A stretch of DNA of 64,000 nt. It comes from Amorphochlora amoebiformis. Its lineage: Eukaryota > Cercozoa > Chlorarachniophyceae. The notes under the pieces were generated by a model, which had not been told where the DNA came from, searched no databases, and saw only the letters and a list, made by a program, of their open reading frames with translations. The translations under genes and the position numbers were made by a program. The DNA is taken from NCBI GenBank assembly GCA_054601695.1, contig BAAHQB010000158.1:248001-312000 (forward strand), given 5' to 3'. This document shows positions 1-60,649 of this stretch, piece after piece; positions within the stretch are counted from its first letter, which is position 1; every line of letters starts with the position of its first letter.

Positions 1-24
1 GTGTACATGTTTACTTACATATAT

Positions 25-76
<52 letters not shown>

Positions 77-369
77 TCAATGTACATATCCTCCAAGGGT
101 ATTAGATTTTCATGCCTCCACTAAGGTCGAATATATACAGATATATATGTGTACAAGTTTGCATATATACATATATATATATATACATACATACATATAT
201 ATACATATACATATATATATATATATTAATATACACACATACATATATATACATATGTATGTATACATACATATATATATACATGTACACATATACATAT
301 ACATACATTATATGTATCAATGCATAATCCTCCATGGGTATTAGATTTTCATGCCTCCACTAAGGTCGA

Positions 370-400
<31 letters not shown>

Positions 401-435
401 AATAAATAAATATGTATGTGTACATGTTTACATAG

Positions 436-480
<45 letters not shown>

Positions 481-564
481 CAATGTATATATCCTCCAAG
501 GGTATTAGATTTTCATGCCTCCACTAAGTTCGAATATATATATATACAAATATGTATGTGTACA

Positions 565-615
<51 letters not shown>

Positions 616-760
616 TATATAGTATATATATATATATATATATGTATGTATACATATATTTTTATACATATATTATTTGTATCAATGTACACATCCCCCA
701 CGGGTCTTAGATTTTCTTGCTTCCCCTAAGGTCGAATATATACAAATATGTATGTGTGCA

Positions 761-795
<35 letters not shown>

Positions 796-899
796 TGAAT
801 GCATATATAAATAACAACATATAGATTTTTGTATATAAGACAACATCAGTGGAAAGATTGTCTTAGGTTTTCATGCCTCTGCTAAGTTTATATATGTAT

Positions 900-961
<62 letters not shown>

Positions 962-1139
962 ATACATATACGAATACATATTTATTTTGTAAGTATAAAT
1001 ATGTACATAAATTTGTTTACATGCATATATATATATATATATATATCCATATCTATTGTATACACATATATATATACTATATACATATATACATACATGA
1101 ACAATAGGTGCTACACCATGTTCGGATCAGTGTTGAAGC

Positions 1140-1197
<58 letters not shown>

Positions 1198-1967
1198 TAT
1201 ACCATATACATATATATATATATATATGAACTATAGGTGCTACAGCATGTTCGGATGTCCGTGATGAAGTCGTCGGATAGCCTTAACTTTCAAATTTCGG
1301 ATACCCAAGGAAGAATCCTTACGTACGTGTAGTTATTGCATTTATATATATATATATATACTGAGTATTAATAAATCTTGAGATATAATCATGTATATAT
1401 GTAAACATATATATATATATATATATATAATACACTAAAGATTTATAAATCCAGAGATATAATCATGTATATATGTAAACATATATATGTACATATACAT
1501 AGAAACATATATATATATATATATATTACACATCTACACACATATATACCCAAAGATATCCACATAATCAATTTTGATACCCCAGTGAGATGTCCACATA
1601 ATCAATTCTGATACCCCAGTGAGATTGTTTCCAAGAAAAGTCCCCAAATACTGGACGAAAGGAAGCGAATGATTGGGCACTCGTGTAATATTCCCATCTC
1701 TGGAGATCGCAAAATCACCTTCTTTCACGGTATATAAAAAGTAGAGAAAGAGCATACATAGGAATATAAATAAATGTGTATGTATGTATGACGTTGCGAG
1801 TATGTATAAATAAATAAATGTGTATGTATACATATATATATGTATATATATATATACATATGTGTGTGTGTGTGAAGGTGTATGTGTGTATGTGTGTGTG
1901 TGTGTATTCATGAGAAAACCACTATATAACTTAATACAAGGCATATGTGTATAATATATACGTATAT

Positions 1968-1998
<31 letters not shown>

Positions 1999-2242
1999 TA
2001 TATATATATACATTACATACACACACATGTAGATAACATACACACATAATATTTATGTATGCATAGACATGTGTGGGTACATCAGAAACACAGTAGAGTT
2101 AGCATCAGACCAAACGAGCGCGAGGGGATAAAAGAGCGGGAGAGAGTATGAAAGATAGAGAGAGAGAGAGAGAGCTAGAGAGTAAGAGATAGAGAGAAAG
2201 ATAGAATGAGACCGGATCCATGTAACCACCGCCAGGGCGCCA

Positions 2243-2281
<39 letters not shown>

Positions 2282-2851
2282 CATATTTTCAATATATCTT
2301 CATTAGGGAAGAAATTTGATCATCCCTTCTGCTGGGTATGGTTTAATACAAACTTCATACAAGGCGATATCCTAAGGCTTTCAAATAGAGACATTGATGG
2401 CCTGCACCTTAAAAAGGTATCTCTCTTTTAATATGTGCATATTGTATGTGAGATATCTGTGTATATCTATGGTCATCGTAACAGCATTGCTACTAGTATT
2501 TTATTGGTAGAATGAGTCTTGTTAGTAGAATGGATTAAGAATATGTATGTATATATATATATATATATATTGTGTTTGTGTACATATCAATATATATATA
2601 TGTAATTACAATATTAATATATATATATATATCAATATATATTCTATACACATAAACATACATATTTTTGTATAAGCTTAAATGTAAATACATAATAGAT
2701 ATATATATATATATATAAGTATATTAAAATATTTACAAATATATATATATTTTTATAGGAGAAAAGCAGCGATAATGGGAACGAATTTACCATCGAATTA
2801 TTCTTTTTATCAGGCCATACTCTGGAAATCCTCGATAGGGTATAATATACA

Positions 2852-2889
<38 letters not shown>

Positions 2890-3161
2890 CAGATACATAC
2901 ATATATATATATATATATTTATTTATGTACATATACAGATATATATGTAAATATATATGTGAATATGTCCCTGTACGTATCTATGTGTATACATATGTAT
3001 ATCTGTGTGAAGTGTGCGTATAAGTATGTTTTTTTTAAGAAATATTGCAACTAAAAATTAGAAATGTATAAATATAGTATATATATATATATATGTATAT
3101 ATGTATATATGTATGTATATATATATATATATTATATATATATATATATTGTATATGTATG

Positions 3162-3210
<49 letters not shown>

Positions 3211-3324
3211 TATATATATACATATATATATATATATATGTATATATATATGTATATATATATATATATTATATATATATATATATTGTATATGTATGTA
3301 TGTATATATATATATATATATTAC

Positions 3325-3358
<34 letters not shown>

Positions 3359-3709
3359 ACATACACATATACATATATATGTGTATGTATATATATATAT
3401 ATAAGCATATTAAAATATTTACAAATATATATTTATTATGTGTATATATAGATACAAATACAAATATATACATATATATACATACATGTGTGCGTATAAT
3501 ACTTACATATACACCCACATATGAGTATAATACAATGCAGGCTACAAGATAAGAAATGCATCTTATTCATCCAAGTACATCCAATTGTCTAGTTGTGGTT
3601 CCCCTCCCCTCTCCAGCCATGACCCAAGCGTGATTTCCTCTTCTCTTCCTTCTCCTAGCTACTGGAGCTATCCCAACCTTGGCTCGCCATGAATCTAGTA
3701 CGCTTATAA
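1..3709 (+). CDS. PTEN/TPTE-like phosphatase, C2-domain part (5' partial)
   Basis: Exons read by eye: 1237-1322, 1620-1729, 2307-2416, 2759-2839 and 3659-3709 (stop TAA at 3707-3709). All phases agree. The joined product contains HVRMSVM, then [34 protein letters not shown] and FTIELFF. This is the order of landmarks in the PTEN-type C2 domain: a GD.K..FFH strand, the W-FNT-FI strand, a D-D-LHK segment and a closing F..EL.F strand. That domain binds acidic phospholipids next to a phosphoinositide 3-phosphatase domain. The phosphatase domain itself (HCxxGxxR) must lie left of the window. Five fragments of a preceding exon ([15 protein letters not shown]) end at 125, 364, 528, 730 and 886; the functional copy may be off the left edge. 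A doubled acceptor region lies at 1560-1619. PTEN, TPTE/TPIP or a tensin/auxilin relative cannot be told apart. The family call is well supported; the N-terminal boundary is not known. Confidence 0.83.
82..1140 (+). repeat. Ladder of partial exon copies in (TA)n
   Basis: Four near-identical fragments ending at 125, 364, 528 and 730 share the string ATTAGATTTTCATGCCTCC (the fourth is slightly diverged) and a donor AAG|gtcgaa or its variant. A fifth, more diverged fragment (847-886) has lost its GT. A truncated acceptor-side copy of the 1237 exon lies at about 1105-1140. All are separated by (TA)n. The ladder belongs to the intron(s) of the PTEN-like gene. Confidence 0.7.
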
Positions 3710-3817
3710 CTAGTATCTAGAGGTATAATAGTAATAGGGAAGACCGATAAAGGTCATCATTCATGATTACACACTCAATGCTAGAATCTAGAGAATGTGC
3801 TATTATCTACTAGATCT

Positions 3818-4706
3818 AGGTTCTAGAGGTTATACATGTCTACTATTCTAGTATTGTTTGTCTGGATGTAGTAACTTAGGCTAGTAATATCTATAAATCT
3901 AGGGAATATCTAGCGTTAATATACCGGAGTCTACTAGTCTAGGGAGTACGGTATCTACATGTAGTACTTCAGTCTAGTTCAGTCTAGTTCAGTACTTCTA
4001 GTACTTACTAGACTTAGTTCTAGTTAGTTATTAACTTATATCTAGTTATTTTCTTATCTATATATACTCTAGATACTCTAGATACTACTAGTACTACTCT
4101 AACTATTATACCTAGGTATACATACATCCACAGATCCAGTACATACTAGACATATAAAAGATATATATATATATGTCTAGATATATATATATATACACAT
4201 ATATATTATTGATATATGTATCTAGTGTATTATGTGTATATACATACTAGACGTATCCTAGTATCCTAGGTATCTGATACATACATCTAGACATACTCTA
4301 GTCAAGTTTATAATCAGTGAGATATACTAGATAGGATGTAAAGGATATACTTGATACAGTCTGAAAGTTCTAGAGTTGTATCAATGTACTAGATAGACTA
4401 CTAGCTAGACTAGACTCTAGAGACTAGTCTAGCAGTGGAGTTGATCAGGCCATCTAGCGAATTCTAAATACGAATACAACTACTAGAACTAGCTCTAGCT
4501 ACTAGTAGCTCTGAGCTAGCTAGTACAATTGACTAGATTGAAGTCACCTACTAGACCTAGGTCTAGTAGCTAGAGTAGGTCACAATAGTCAAAAAATTGT
4601 TATCTAGATTTTACCCGTTCTGCATCTAGCGTCTAGTACATGTACGATCGATTACCACAACTTGCAGCGAGCTTGCAACAGCTCAGTATATACACAACAT
4701 GTACGT

Positions 4707-4744
<38 letters not shown>

Positions 4745-5252
4745 AGTCACTACGTGTGACGCTTGGCTTTAACTCTGTAATGTCCCAGCTACAGCGGCTA
4801 CTTGCATACGAACTCTCTAGATTCTAAGGAGATAAATGTCACTAGAAGACTACATACTGATAAAAAGCTCATAGATGTGATGCATCTAGAGATATAACTT
4901 CTAGGATTTAAGCTGTGTAAACCTTTATATAACTAGGTGACCTCCTGTGTACTGTGTACCACACGTACGTCGGATTCCAGGCAGTTGGAAGAGAAATTCG
5001 GAACAGGTATTGTCACGTGATTACAACTTGCTGAGGGCCAAATCCATGTCGGCTATAATGTCTTCGATTTCCTCAATTCCTGATCATAAACATAATTCAT
5101 GTCCAGATGAAAACAAAACATATGGTGGCATGTAACGGAATGAATATCAATTTAGGGCAATGCGTATGACGTATGTTTGTGTACGCTTAACTAATCTGTG
5201 TGTTGGTACTTATTTATGTGTATCTTGTCATAAATGGACACGTGTATTTATA
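3818..5252. repeat. Copy A of a ~1.3-kb tandem duplication
   Basis: Runs from the string GGTTCTAGAGGTTATACATG through to ATAAATGGACACGTGTATTT. Apart from small indels and TA-tract length it matches copy B at 6006-7249. About 0.75 kb of unrelated sequence lies between the copies. Copy A carries a second intact version of the last exon of the sulfhydrylase gene at 5021-5079. Confidence 0.85.
5021..5079 (-). pseudogene. Second copy of sulfhydrylase terminal exon
   Basis: The same 59-nt exon as 7013-7071, with its acceptor CAG and stop codon intact, carried by the tandem duplication. It encodes the identical C-terminal peptide (IEDIIADMDLALSKL). It could serve as an alternative last exon, but the nearer copy makes that unnecessary. 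Confidence 0.75.
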
Positions 5253-6694
5253 TATATATATATATATATAACAAATACAAACAACCATACCTGTATTATA
5301 TATATAATATATATATAGATAGATACTAGATCTATACCTATGTATATAGGTATATAGTATGTGTATATATATAGAATATATGATAGATATATATATATGT
5401 ATAAAAAAAAATTGCTATATGTTATTGCATGTACGACATACACGTTCACGTGTACGATTATATATATATATGTATAAGTTGCTATATAATGGTACTATAC
5501 GTGAATGATGTCGGTATGTATATATATATATATATATATACATATGTGCTAGCGAATAACTATGATGTAAGTTAAGTAACAGAGCACAAGGCACTACTCA
5601 TTACTCCCAAGACCAAGTTTGGAAATATCGAGCTCCCCGATGGAGGCAGCGGCCGACTGATCACCGAAGGCTGTCGAATGGGACTGGGCATCGATCCATG
5701 AAACTGACAAGACCTAAAAGCGTGTAAAACTCTCTTCCCCGGGGATTAGACCAAGGATAAAGGCACACGTCGGGCACAAGTCATAGTTGCTTAATAGTCT
5801 TAGGATAGATTAGGCTAGATAATAATTCGGCATAGGATACCCCAGCTGGACGTGAGCCCAGCTGATAGATTCCAAGAGGACGACATGTAAGCCGCAATAT
5901 TCATGTCGACATGACAAGATTTCAAGGTGATCAACGGTGAACCTCTGTCAACACGCTGCACAGACTACGACTCAGTTATTCTACTGATTGTTATTTCTAC
6001 GACTAGAGCTAGGTTCTAGAGGTTATACATGTCTACTATTCTAGTATTGTTTGTCTGGATGTAGTAACTTAGGCTAGTAATATCTATAAATCTAGAGAAT
6101 ATCTAGCGTTAATATACCGGAGTCTACTTCTCTAGGGAGTACGGTATCTATGTAGTACTTCAGTCTAGTTCAGACATATACGTATCAGATATATATATAT
6201 ATATGTCCTATAGATGTCTAGATATATATATATATATATATCTTGATATATGTATCTAGTGTATATGTGTATATACATACTAGACGTATCCTAGTATCCT
6301 AGGTATCTGATACATACATACTCTAGTCAAGTTTATAATCAGTGAGATATACTAGATATACTTGATACAGTCTGAAAGTTCTAGAGTTGTATCAATGTAC
6401 TAGATAGACTACTAGCTAGACTAGAGACTAGTCTAGCAGTGGAGTTGATCAGGCCATCTAGCGAATTCTAAATACGAATACAACTACTAGAACTAGCTCT
6501 AGTAGCTAGCTAGTACAATTGACTAGATTGAAGTCACCTACTAGACCTAGGTCTAGTAGCTAGAGTAGGTCACAATAGTCAAAAAATTGTTATCTAGATT
6601 TTACCCGTTCTGCATCTAGCGTCTAGTACATGTACGATCGATTACCACAACTTGCAGCGAGCTTGCAACAGCTCAGTATATACACAACATGTAC

Positions 6695-6736
<42 letters not shown>

Positions 6737-7012
6737 AGTCACTACGTGTGACGCTTGGCTTTAACTCTGTAATGTCCCAGCTACAGCGGCTACTTGCATA
6801 CGAACTCTCTAGATTCTAAGGAGATAAATGTCACTAGAAGACTACATACTGATAAAAAGCTCATAGATGTGATGCATCTAGAGATATAACTTCTAGAACT
6901 TAAGCTGTGTAAACCTTTACATAACTAGGTGACCTCCTGTGTACTGTGTACCACACGTACGTCGGATTCCAGGCAGTTGGAACAGAAATTCGGAACAGGT
7001 ATTGTCACGTGA

Positions 7013-25162
<18,150 letters not shown>

Positions 25163-25401
25163 AAGGGCGATCGGGGTCGTGTCGAGTTGCGTGAGATTTG
25201 GAATATTATTTGGGTTGCGCGGGAGGGAGATCCGGGATTGGGGCCCCCCCCTAACAATTTAGAGCCGAAAAATTTAACTACTTTAAAATTTTTAAGGAGT
25301 ATTACGGTTTCATTAATAACGTCTTTTTCTCAAAATTTCCTTAATTAATGAACGATTATTAGGACACGTGTCCATGTTACGGTACATACCATTTCTCTTA
25401 C
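25163..25401. promoter_or_regulatory. Bidirectional promoter region
   Basis: 239 bp separate the start codons of two divergent genes, the sulfhydrylase (-) and the FAD oxidoreductase (+). The interval has no (TA)n or telomere-type repeat. It holds a perfect 12-bp palindrome GGACACGTGTCC at 25362-25373 with a G-box/E-box core CACGTG, about 30 bp before the plus-strand ATG. Placement as a shared promoter is inferred from position. Confidence 0.7.
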
Positions 25402-47604
<22,203 letters not shown>

Positions 47605-47794
47605 TAATATCAATTTAATATGTCTAATCTACATATATATATATATATATATATATGTGCGTGTGTCTATATATATATATATATATATGTATGTATTATA
47701 TATGTATATATATATATATGTGTGTATATATTATAAATACATATGTATATACATATATATATATATATATAATATATATATATATATATACTAC

Positions 47795-47846
47795 GTGATG
47801 TCGGTCTTGGGCTTAAACAAAAGGACAATTTGCCAATATCAATCGT

Positions 47847-47879
<33 letters not shown>

Positions 47880-47917
47880 TATATATATCCATATATATAT
47901 CCATATATATATATCCA

Positions 47918-47950
<33 letters not shown>

Positions 47951-48144
47951 TTATATATATATCGGTGTCAATATATATATCTATATATATATATATATAA
48001 ATTGTATTGCAGGGTAGATTTTGACCGGGGGTAACGAAAGGACATTTTCGTCCTATGTATACATGTTATGTATATATGTATATATGTGTATATGTATGTA
48101 TGTATATATATATATGTGTATATATATGTGTGTGTGTGTGTGTG

Positions 48145-48197
<53 letters not shown>

Positions 48198-48310
48198 ATG
48201 GGTAGATTTTGACCGGGAGTAAAGAATTGGACATTTTGGTCCTATATATACATGTAAGTATATATATATATATATATGTATTGAAGGATACGAAATGGAC
48301 ATTTTGGTGC
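47795..48310 (+). repeat. Diverged copies of the FAD terminal exon
   Basis: 47797-47850 aligns with 47561-47613 (both contain a CGTGAT...CTTGGG...ACAAA.GGA core and end AATATCAAT). Further, shorter relatives lie at about 48009-48055, 48201-48245 and 48285-48310 (GGACATTTTGGTCC type), separated by (TA)n. On the minus strand the same pieces look like an acceptor plus exon start (atag|GACCAAAATGTCC), so they may also belong to the convergent gene. Confidence 0.7.
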
Positions 48311-48466
48311 TATGATTTGCAGTTTGATGTATGTTTATTGGTATGTACACACACACATATATGTATGTATATATGTATGTATATACATATATATATGTAT
48401 GTATATGTATATACATATATATATATATGTATATATATGTATATGAATATATATATATATATATAC

Positions 48467-54043
<5,577 letters not shown>

Positions 54044-54271
54044 TGATGTACGCCCAAGAGAGCCCAGCCTTTTAATATAATCAACCCGAACAAATAAATT
54101 CCAAGAAATTCCTCAAAATCGCGAGATTTAAATCTAAATTTAGTTAAGCCGACTTAAATTTAATATTCAGAATATTTCCTATATTTCATCGGCTTATTTA
54201 TCTCCTTCGAAACTGCCTCTCTGGCAGATTCAGTTTGACCAGCGCTGGCGCGAGTCAAGAAAAAAGCAAGC
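54044..54271. promoter_or_regulatory. Probable shared 5' region of divergent genes
   Basis: About 228 bp between the tentative start of the unrecognised minus-strand gene and the EFHB start codon. It is AT-rich but free of (TA)n and telomere repeats. No recognised motif. The role is inferred from head-to-head arrangement only. Confidence 0.5.
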
Positions 54272-55656
54272 ATGCCTCGAAACGGACCAGCACTCTCCGG
54301 GCCAGAGAGCATCCGGAAGGACCCATGTCCGAAGCTCAGGCCTGCGGGATACATACCCAAGGGCGACGGACTCACCGCAGGTTTGTTCAGTGCGGGTTGT
54401 TGTTTTCTGAATCCTTGCAGAGGGAGAAGAAAGAAGGAGTGGGGTGGTAAGGCGAGGTCGATATGAAAGAGGGGTTTAGAAAGGAATTTGGGGGAATGGT
54501 GGAATCGTATGGATGCGTCGAGTCGGTTTTGAATTTTGTGTGGTGTCTTTGTCTTGTGTGTGGTGGTGGCCGTTTGGGTGTGTTTCTCTACATTCTCTCT
54601 GCAGTATGCGTCTGTTTGTCCTACTTATGGTTTTTCTCTTCTCTCTCTCTCTCTCCTCTCTCTCTCCTCTTCTCTCTTTTCTCCTCTCTCTCTCTTCCTC
54701 TCTCTCTCTCTCTCTCCTCCTCTCTCTCTCCTCTCTCTCTCTCTTCTCCTCTCTCTCTCCTCTTCTCTCTCTCTTCTCCTCTCTCTCTCTTTTCCTCTCT
54801 CTCTCCTCTCTCTCTCTCTTCTCCTCTCTCTCTCCTCTTCTCTCTCTCTTCTCCTCTCTCTCTCTTTTCCTCTCTCTCTCTTCTCCTCTCTCTCTCTCGT
54901 CCTCTCTCTCTTCTCCTCTCTCTCTCCTCCTCTCTCTCCCACGGATTAAGGAAGTTAGATCTTTTTTGTTAACTCATGTATGGGAAAACACACATATAAT
55001 ATATATATATATATATATATAAACATATATATATATACACATATTGTCTTAGGTGGGTGTCTGAATGAAAATGAGATGCGATCGGGAAGACCCCCCACCC
55101 CTGATCACCTTAAGGGTTACCTCAACCGTCATAAACACCCGGTACTAACGGCCAAATCCCCGGGATTTCTCTCTGTCTATACCTCTCTTTTCTCTTCTTT
55201 CTCTCTTTCTCTGTCTCCCTCTCTCTCTCTCGCTCTTCTCTTCTCTCTCTCTCTCTCTCTCGGTTCACCTATCCCATTCAAGTTCTCTCGTCTCTCATCC
55301 GGTCTATCTCTCACGCCCTCTTTTCTCTCTCTCTCTCTCCTATTCCTCTCTTCTCTCTTACCCTCTCTCTCTCTCTCTCTTCTCTCTTTCCCCCCTCTCT
55401 CTCTCTCCTCTTCCCTCTCTATCCCTCTCTTCAACTCTCTTCTCTCTATCTCTGAAACTGCCGACTGTTTACCCTTTTGACGGATAATTTGCTGATGCAT
55501 GACATTAGGTTGGTCATCACGCTCCATCCACCAACCCTAATGCCAACCCTGATGCTCGCTATGGGAAGAAAAATGCCTATGATGACGGATTCGCGCTCAC
55601 CAACCGGCCTATCACTCCTGGGAGATTAGCAAAGTATGTATATTCATTGGGGTGGT

Positions 55657-55715
<59 letters not shown>

Positions 55716-55773
55716 GTATATATATATGTGTGTGTGTGTGTATTTTACACATGGAGGCGTACAATATGTATGC

Positions 55774-55847
<74 letters not shown>

Positions 55848-55895
55848 ATAAATATGTGTATATATATACATAGTGATACATATATAAATACATAT

Positions 55896-55929
<34 letters not shown>

Positions 55930-56151
55930 ATATACTTATTCTATATGTATATTACATATAAACATATATATATATATGTGTGTGTAATATACATATTCTA
56001 TATGTATATTACATATAAATAAGCGCAAATATATAACCCACCCTCACAATTAGACCACCTCTTAATATATCCTGATACTCATCAAAACATACATATACAT
56101 GGATATACAAAAGCAAATCTATATACATACATTCATATGCATATGTATAAA

Positions 56152-56189
<38 letters not shown>

Positions 56190-56190
56190 T

Positions 56191-56234
<44 letters not shown>

Positions 56235-56885
56235 TACATATACATATAGATCCATAAGCATCAGACCAATACAATACAAAACTATACACATACACCTAAC
56301 GTGCATACAAACACACACACACACACACAAAAACACATCCAATAACTTCAGATATATCCAAGAAAAGCCAGAAGCTCTGTACGCCTCGAAAAAACCCTTG
56401 GGGAAGGTTATTAGTAGGGGAAATTACCCAAACGACCTCACAGTCACTCATGGGAAGCCATCTGGAGAGAGTGAATCAGCCAAGTCGCTACTATATTCAG
56501 ATCCGTGTTCTATGGCCAAGGCTAGGTTAGATTATCTGTATATCTGTGTATAGATATCTGTATATCTATGTGTAGATATCTGTATATCTATGTGTAGATA
56601 TCTTTATATCTATGTGTAGATATCTGTATATCTATGTATAGATATCTATGTCTAATATTTATGTGTGTGTATATTTGGATATGTGTGTAATGTAGGTTTA
56701 TGTATGTATGTGTGTATATAGAAGCATAGGAAGAAAAATCAGACAGAAAGGAAAGAGAGATAATTGTATATTACATATGTATATATATATATATATATAT
56801 ATGTACATGCATGTATATATACATACATACATACATATATATGTATAACATATATACACATACATGTACATATACATACATACAC

Positions 56886-56933
<48 letters not shown>

Positions 56934-57014
56934 GTACATATATATATTACATAATTATATATACATACACACACATCCAGCTTGCAGAATTCTTGTGGTG
57001 CCGCCCTTAACGGA

Positions 57015-57088
<74 letters not shown>

Positions 57089-57274
57089 ACATAAATATAT
57101 ATATGTATATATACTTACACACATATTCAGCTTTCAGAATTCGGGTAGTGCCGCCCTTAACGGAATCGTGAAACACAAAAATCGAAATTATGATTGGCCT
57201 AACTCCGCTATCAAGGATCCCAACAACCATCGCTTTGGACGGAAGCAAACAGGTGCTATATATATGTGTATATG

Positions 57275-57305
<31 letters not shown>

Positions 57306-57340
57306 GTATATATATATATACTATATATACATATATGTAT

Positions 57341-57436
<96 letters not shown>

Positions 57437-57524
57437 AGTATATATATATATATGTGTGTGTATATTCAAGGTTCCCAATTAAAACAGCTTAGGGCGTAAG
57501 TAAGTAGTTTGTTGTTATATATGT

Positions 57525-57574
<50 letters not shown>

Positions 57575-57729
57575 GTGTGTGTGTTTATATGAATATATGT
57601 ATGTATGTGTATGTATATGTATGTGTATATATATGTATGTGTATGTGTATGTATTATACATTTATGTTTATGTTTGTATGTATTCGTGTGTGTATAGAAA
57701 TATGTATATAACATACATAAATATATATA

Positions 57730-57777
<48 letters not shown>

Positions 57778-57797
57778 AATAGTATATAACAATATAC

Positions 57798-57830
<33 letters not shown>

Positions 57831-59074
57831 ATATACAACATATATATACATATATACATATACATACACACCCAACACAACCTACACACACCCACATTCC
57901 CGAAATACCCAGGTCCCCACGGTCCAGTTGGATCTCAGCTCCATAACGACATCAAGATGCAGGAAGATACCAAGGTTATCAACAAGCGAGTCACCGATTA
58001 CCGCAACCGCATGCACGCGCCTCTGGGTCGCTGTCGGAACTTGAGTGGAAACGTGGCCAAATTGCCGTCAGACTTCGTGTTCGGGAAGCCAGGATTGAAA
58101 GGCGAAGAAAGCACGAAGCTGTGTATCCATGACTTTCCGAAGTATTACCAGGTGTGTGCGAGTAATAATGTATGGGCATATGCGAAATGTCCGTTGGTGT
58201 GCGAATGCACATATGCGAAATGTCTGTGTGTGTGTGTGTGTGTGTTTTTTGTCTTTTTGACGTGTGTTTGTAGGTTTCGGTGTGAGATAGAGATAGATAG
58301 ATACACGTGCGTGCGAATGCATATGCGAATGCCTGTTTTTTTGAGTGTAGATTCCGGCGTAGGGTAGATAGATATACACGTGTGAGCGCAATGCATATGC
58401 AAATATCTGTTTTTTTTTTTAATTTCATGTCTGTAGGTTTCGATGTAGATTCCGGCGTTGGGTAGATAGATATACACGTGTGAGCGCAATGCATATGCAA
58501 ATATCTGTTTTTTTTTGGTTGAATTTCATGTCTGTAGGTTCCGGACAACGATCTCGGGAAATCGGTGAAGAGACTGGGGAATGGATTTAAGATAAAGGAG
58601 AAGAAAAAGCATGATTTGGATAGGGTCTTTGGCATCCCGAGTATACGGAGAGACATCAAGGCGCCAAAGATGAGGTTTGTGAACATGAATATGTCGGCTT
58701 CCGAATGTCGGTTTCCGAATGGCGGTTTCCGTATCTCCGTTACCATATGTCTGTTTGCGTGACATGTTAAGTTTTTTTGTTTTCTCTATTTATTGTGTTT
58801 TTCTGGAAATGGAGAGAGTGAGAGATGATAAACCCCTCGTTTTCATAGAGGGAAATAGAGAGATTTGACGGATTATAACCTCCTCTTTTTTTAGAGAGTG
58901 AGAGATGATAACTTACTTGATTTCATCTAAGAAAACACAGAGAGAGTCTGTATGTTTCCGTATGTCTGTTTGCGTGACGTGTTTTTAAGTTTTTTTTTTG
59001 TTTCTGTATCTGTTGTATTTTTTCTGTTTTTTTGTGTTTGTTTGTGAAATATATGTATATATATACATATATAT

Positions 59075-59111
<37 letters not shown>

Positions 59112-59274
59112 AAGTATATGTATTAATATATGTCATATATACATGTATGTAAGCATCTCAGTATTGATTGAAAATAAATGTGTTCGTTAGGTCTGTTGGT
59201 GACCCCACCAATTACGGCGATGAATTTAATGCTAAGGCTATCTTATACCCAGAACCCTTTGCGTATGACGGTAT

Positions 59275-59313
<39 letters not shown>

Positions 59314-59422
59314 ATATATATATTTATATGTGAGTGTGTGTGTGTGTGTGCGTGTGTATGTGCGTGTGTGTGTGTGTGTGCGTGTGTATGTGCGTGTGTA
59401 TATATATGTGTGTGGATTGTGT

Positions 59423-59467
<45 letters not shown>

Positions 59468-59822
59468 TTATAAATATGCATATGTATATATATATATATA
59501 TATACCCATGCATATACATTAATATATATACACACAAATATATATATATATATGTAATATATATATATCAAAATATATCAAAATATATTTTAATTACACA
59601 TGTATACATTTGCGTATAAATCATATATATAAATGCATTCGTGTAAATATATATATATATATATGTATATATGGAAATATATATATATATATAATATATT
59701 TATACTTCCTTGGGTGTAACATCAGGTGTAAAAAAGGATGATTTTACAGCTAAGAGACCTCGTATACATACATATATATATACATATATAAATGCATTCG
59801 TGTAAATATATATATATATATA

Positions 59823-59888
<66 letters not shown>

Positions 59889-60001
59889 TATTATATAGAT
59901 TTATACTTGGGTGTAACGTCAGGTGTAAAAGAGGATGATTTTCTAGCTAAGAGACCTCCTAAAGAGATAAGAGATCTATTCGAAGCCATTGGTACATATT
60001 T

Positions 60002-60058
<57 letters not shown>

Positions 60059-60327
60059 ATATATATAATATAATATAATACATATATCCTAAAGAGATAA
60101 GAGATCTATTCGAAGTCATTGGTACATATCTATATCTCTATATATTATTTTAAGCCATTGGTACATATTATATCTATATATATTATAATACATATGTCCT
60201 AAAGCGATAAGAGATCTATTTAAAGCCATGGTACATATTTATATCTCTGTATATTGTAATACATATATCCTAAAGAGATAAGAGATCTATTCGAAGCCTT
60301 TGGTACATATTTATATCTATCTATATC

Positions 60328-60358
<31 letters not shown>

Positions 60359-60407
60359 ATACATATATCCTAAAGAGATAAGAAATCTCTTCGAAGCCAT
60401 TGGCACA

Positions 60408-60466
<59 letters not shown>

Positions 60467-60608
60467 CCTAAAGAGACGAGAGACCTATTGAAAGCCATTG
60501 GTACGTATTTGCATCTGATATACTGTAATGTAACAATATATATATACATATATATATATATATGCATATATAGACATATATATAGGCATATATAGACATA
60601 TATATATG

Positions 60609-60649
<41 letters not shown>

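Larger units (their letters stand above)
3710..7012. other. CTAG-rich spacer between convergent genes
   Basis: This is the 3'-to-3' spacer between the PTEN-like gene (+) and the sulfhydrylase gene (-). CTAG, CTAGA and ACTAGT strings are very frequent from about 3.7 to 4.65 kb and from 6.0 to 6.65 kb. Apart from the duplicated terminal exon noted separately I see no coding sequence. The piece at 5560-5990 is ordinary mixed-composition DNA in which I recognise nothing. Confidence 0.7.

Noticed and set aside
1534-2043. Minus-strand frame with [17 protein letters not shown]
   Set aside because: The plus strand of the same segment gives exon 1620-1729 with PTEN-C2 motifs and correct phases on both sides. 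The minus-strand reading has no matching neighbours.
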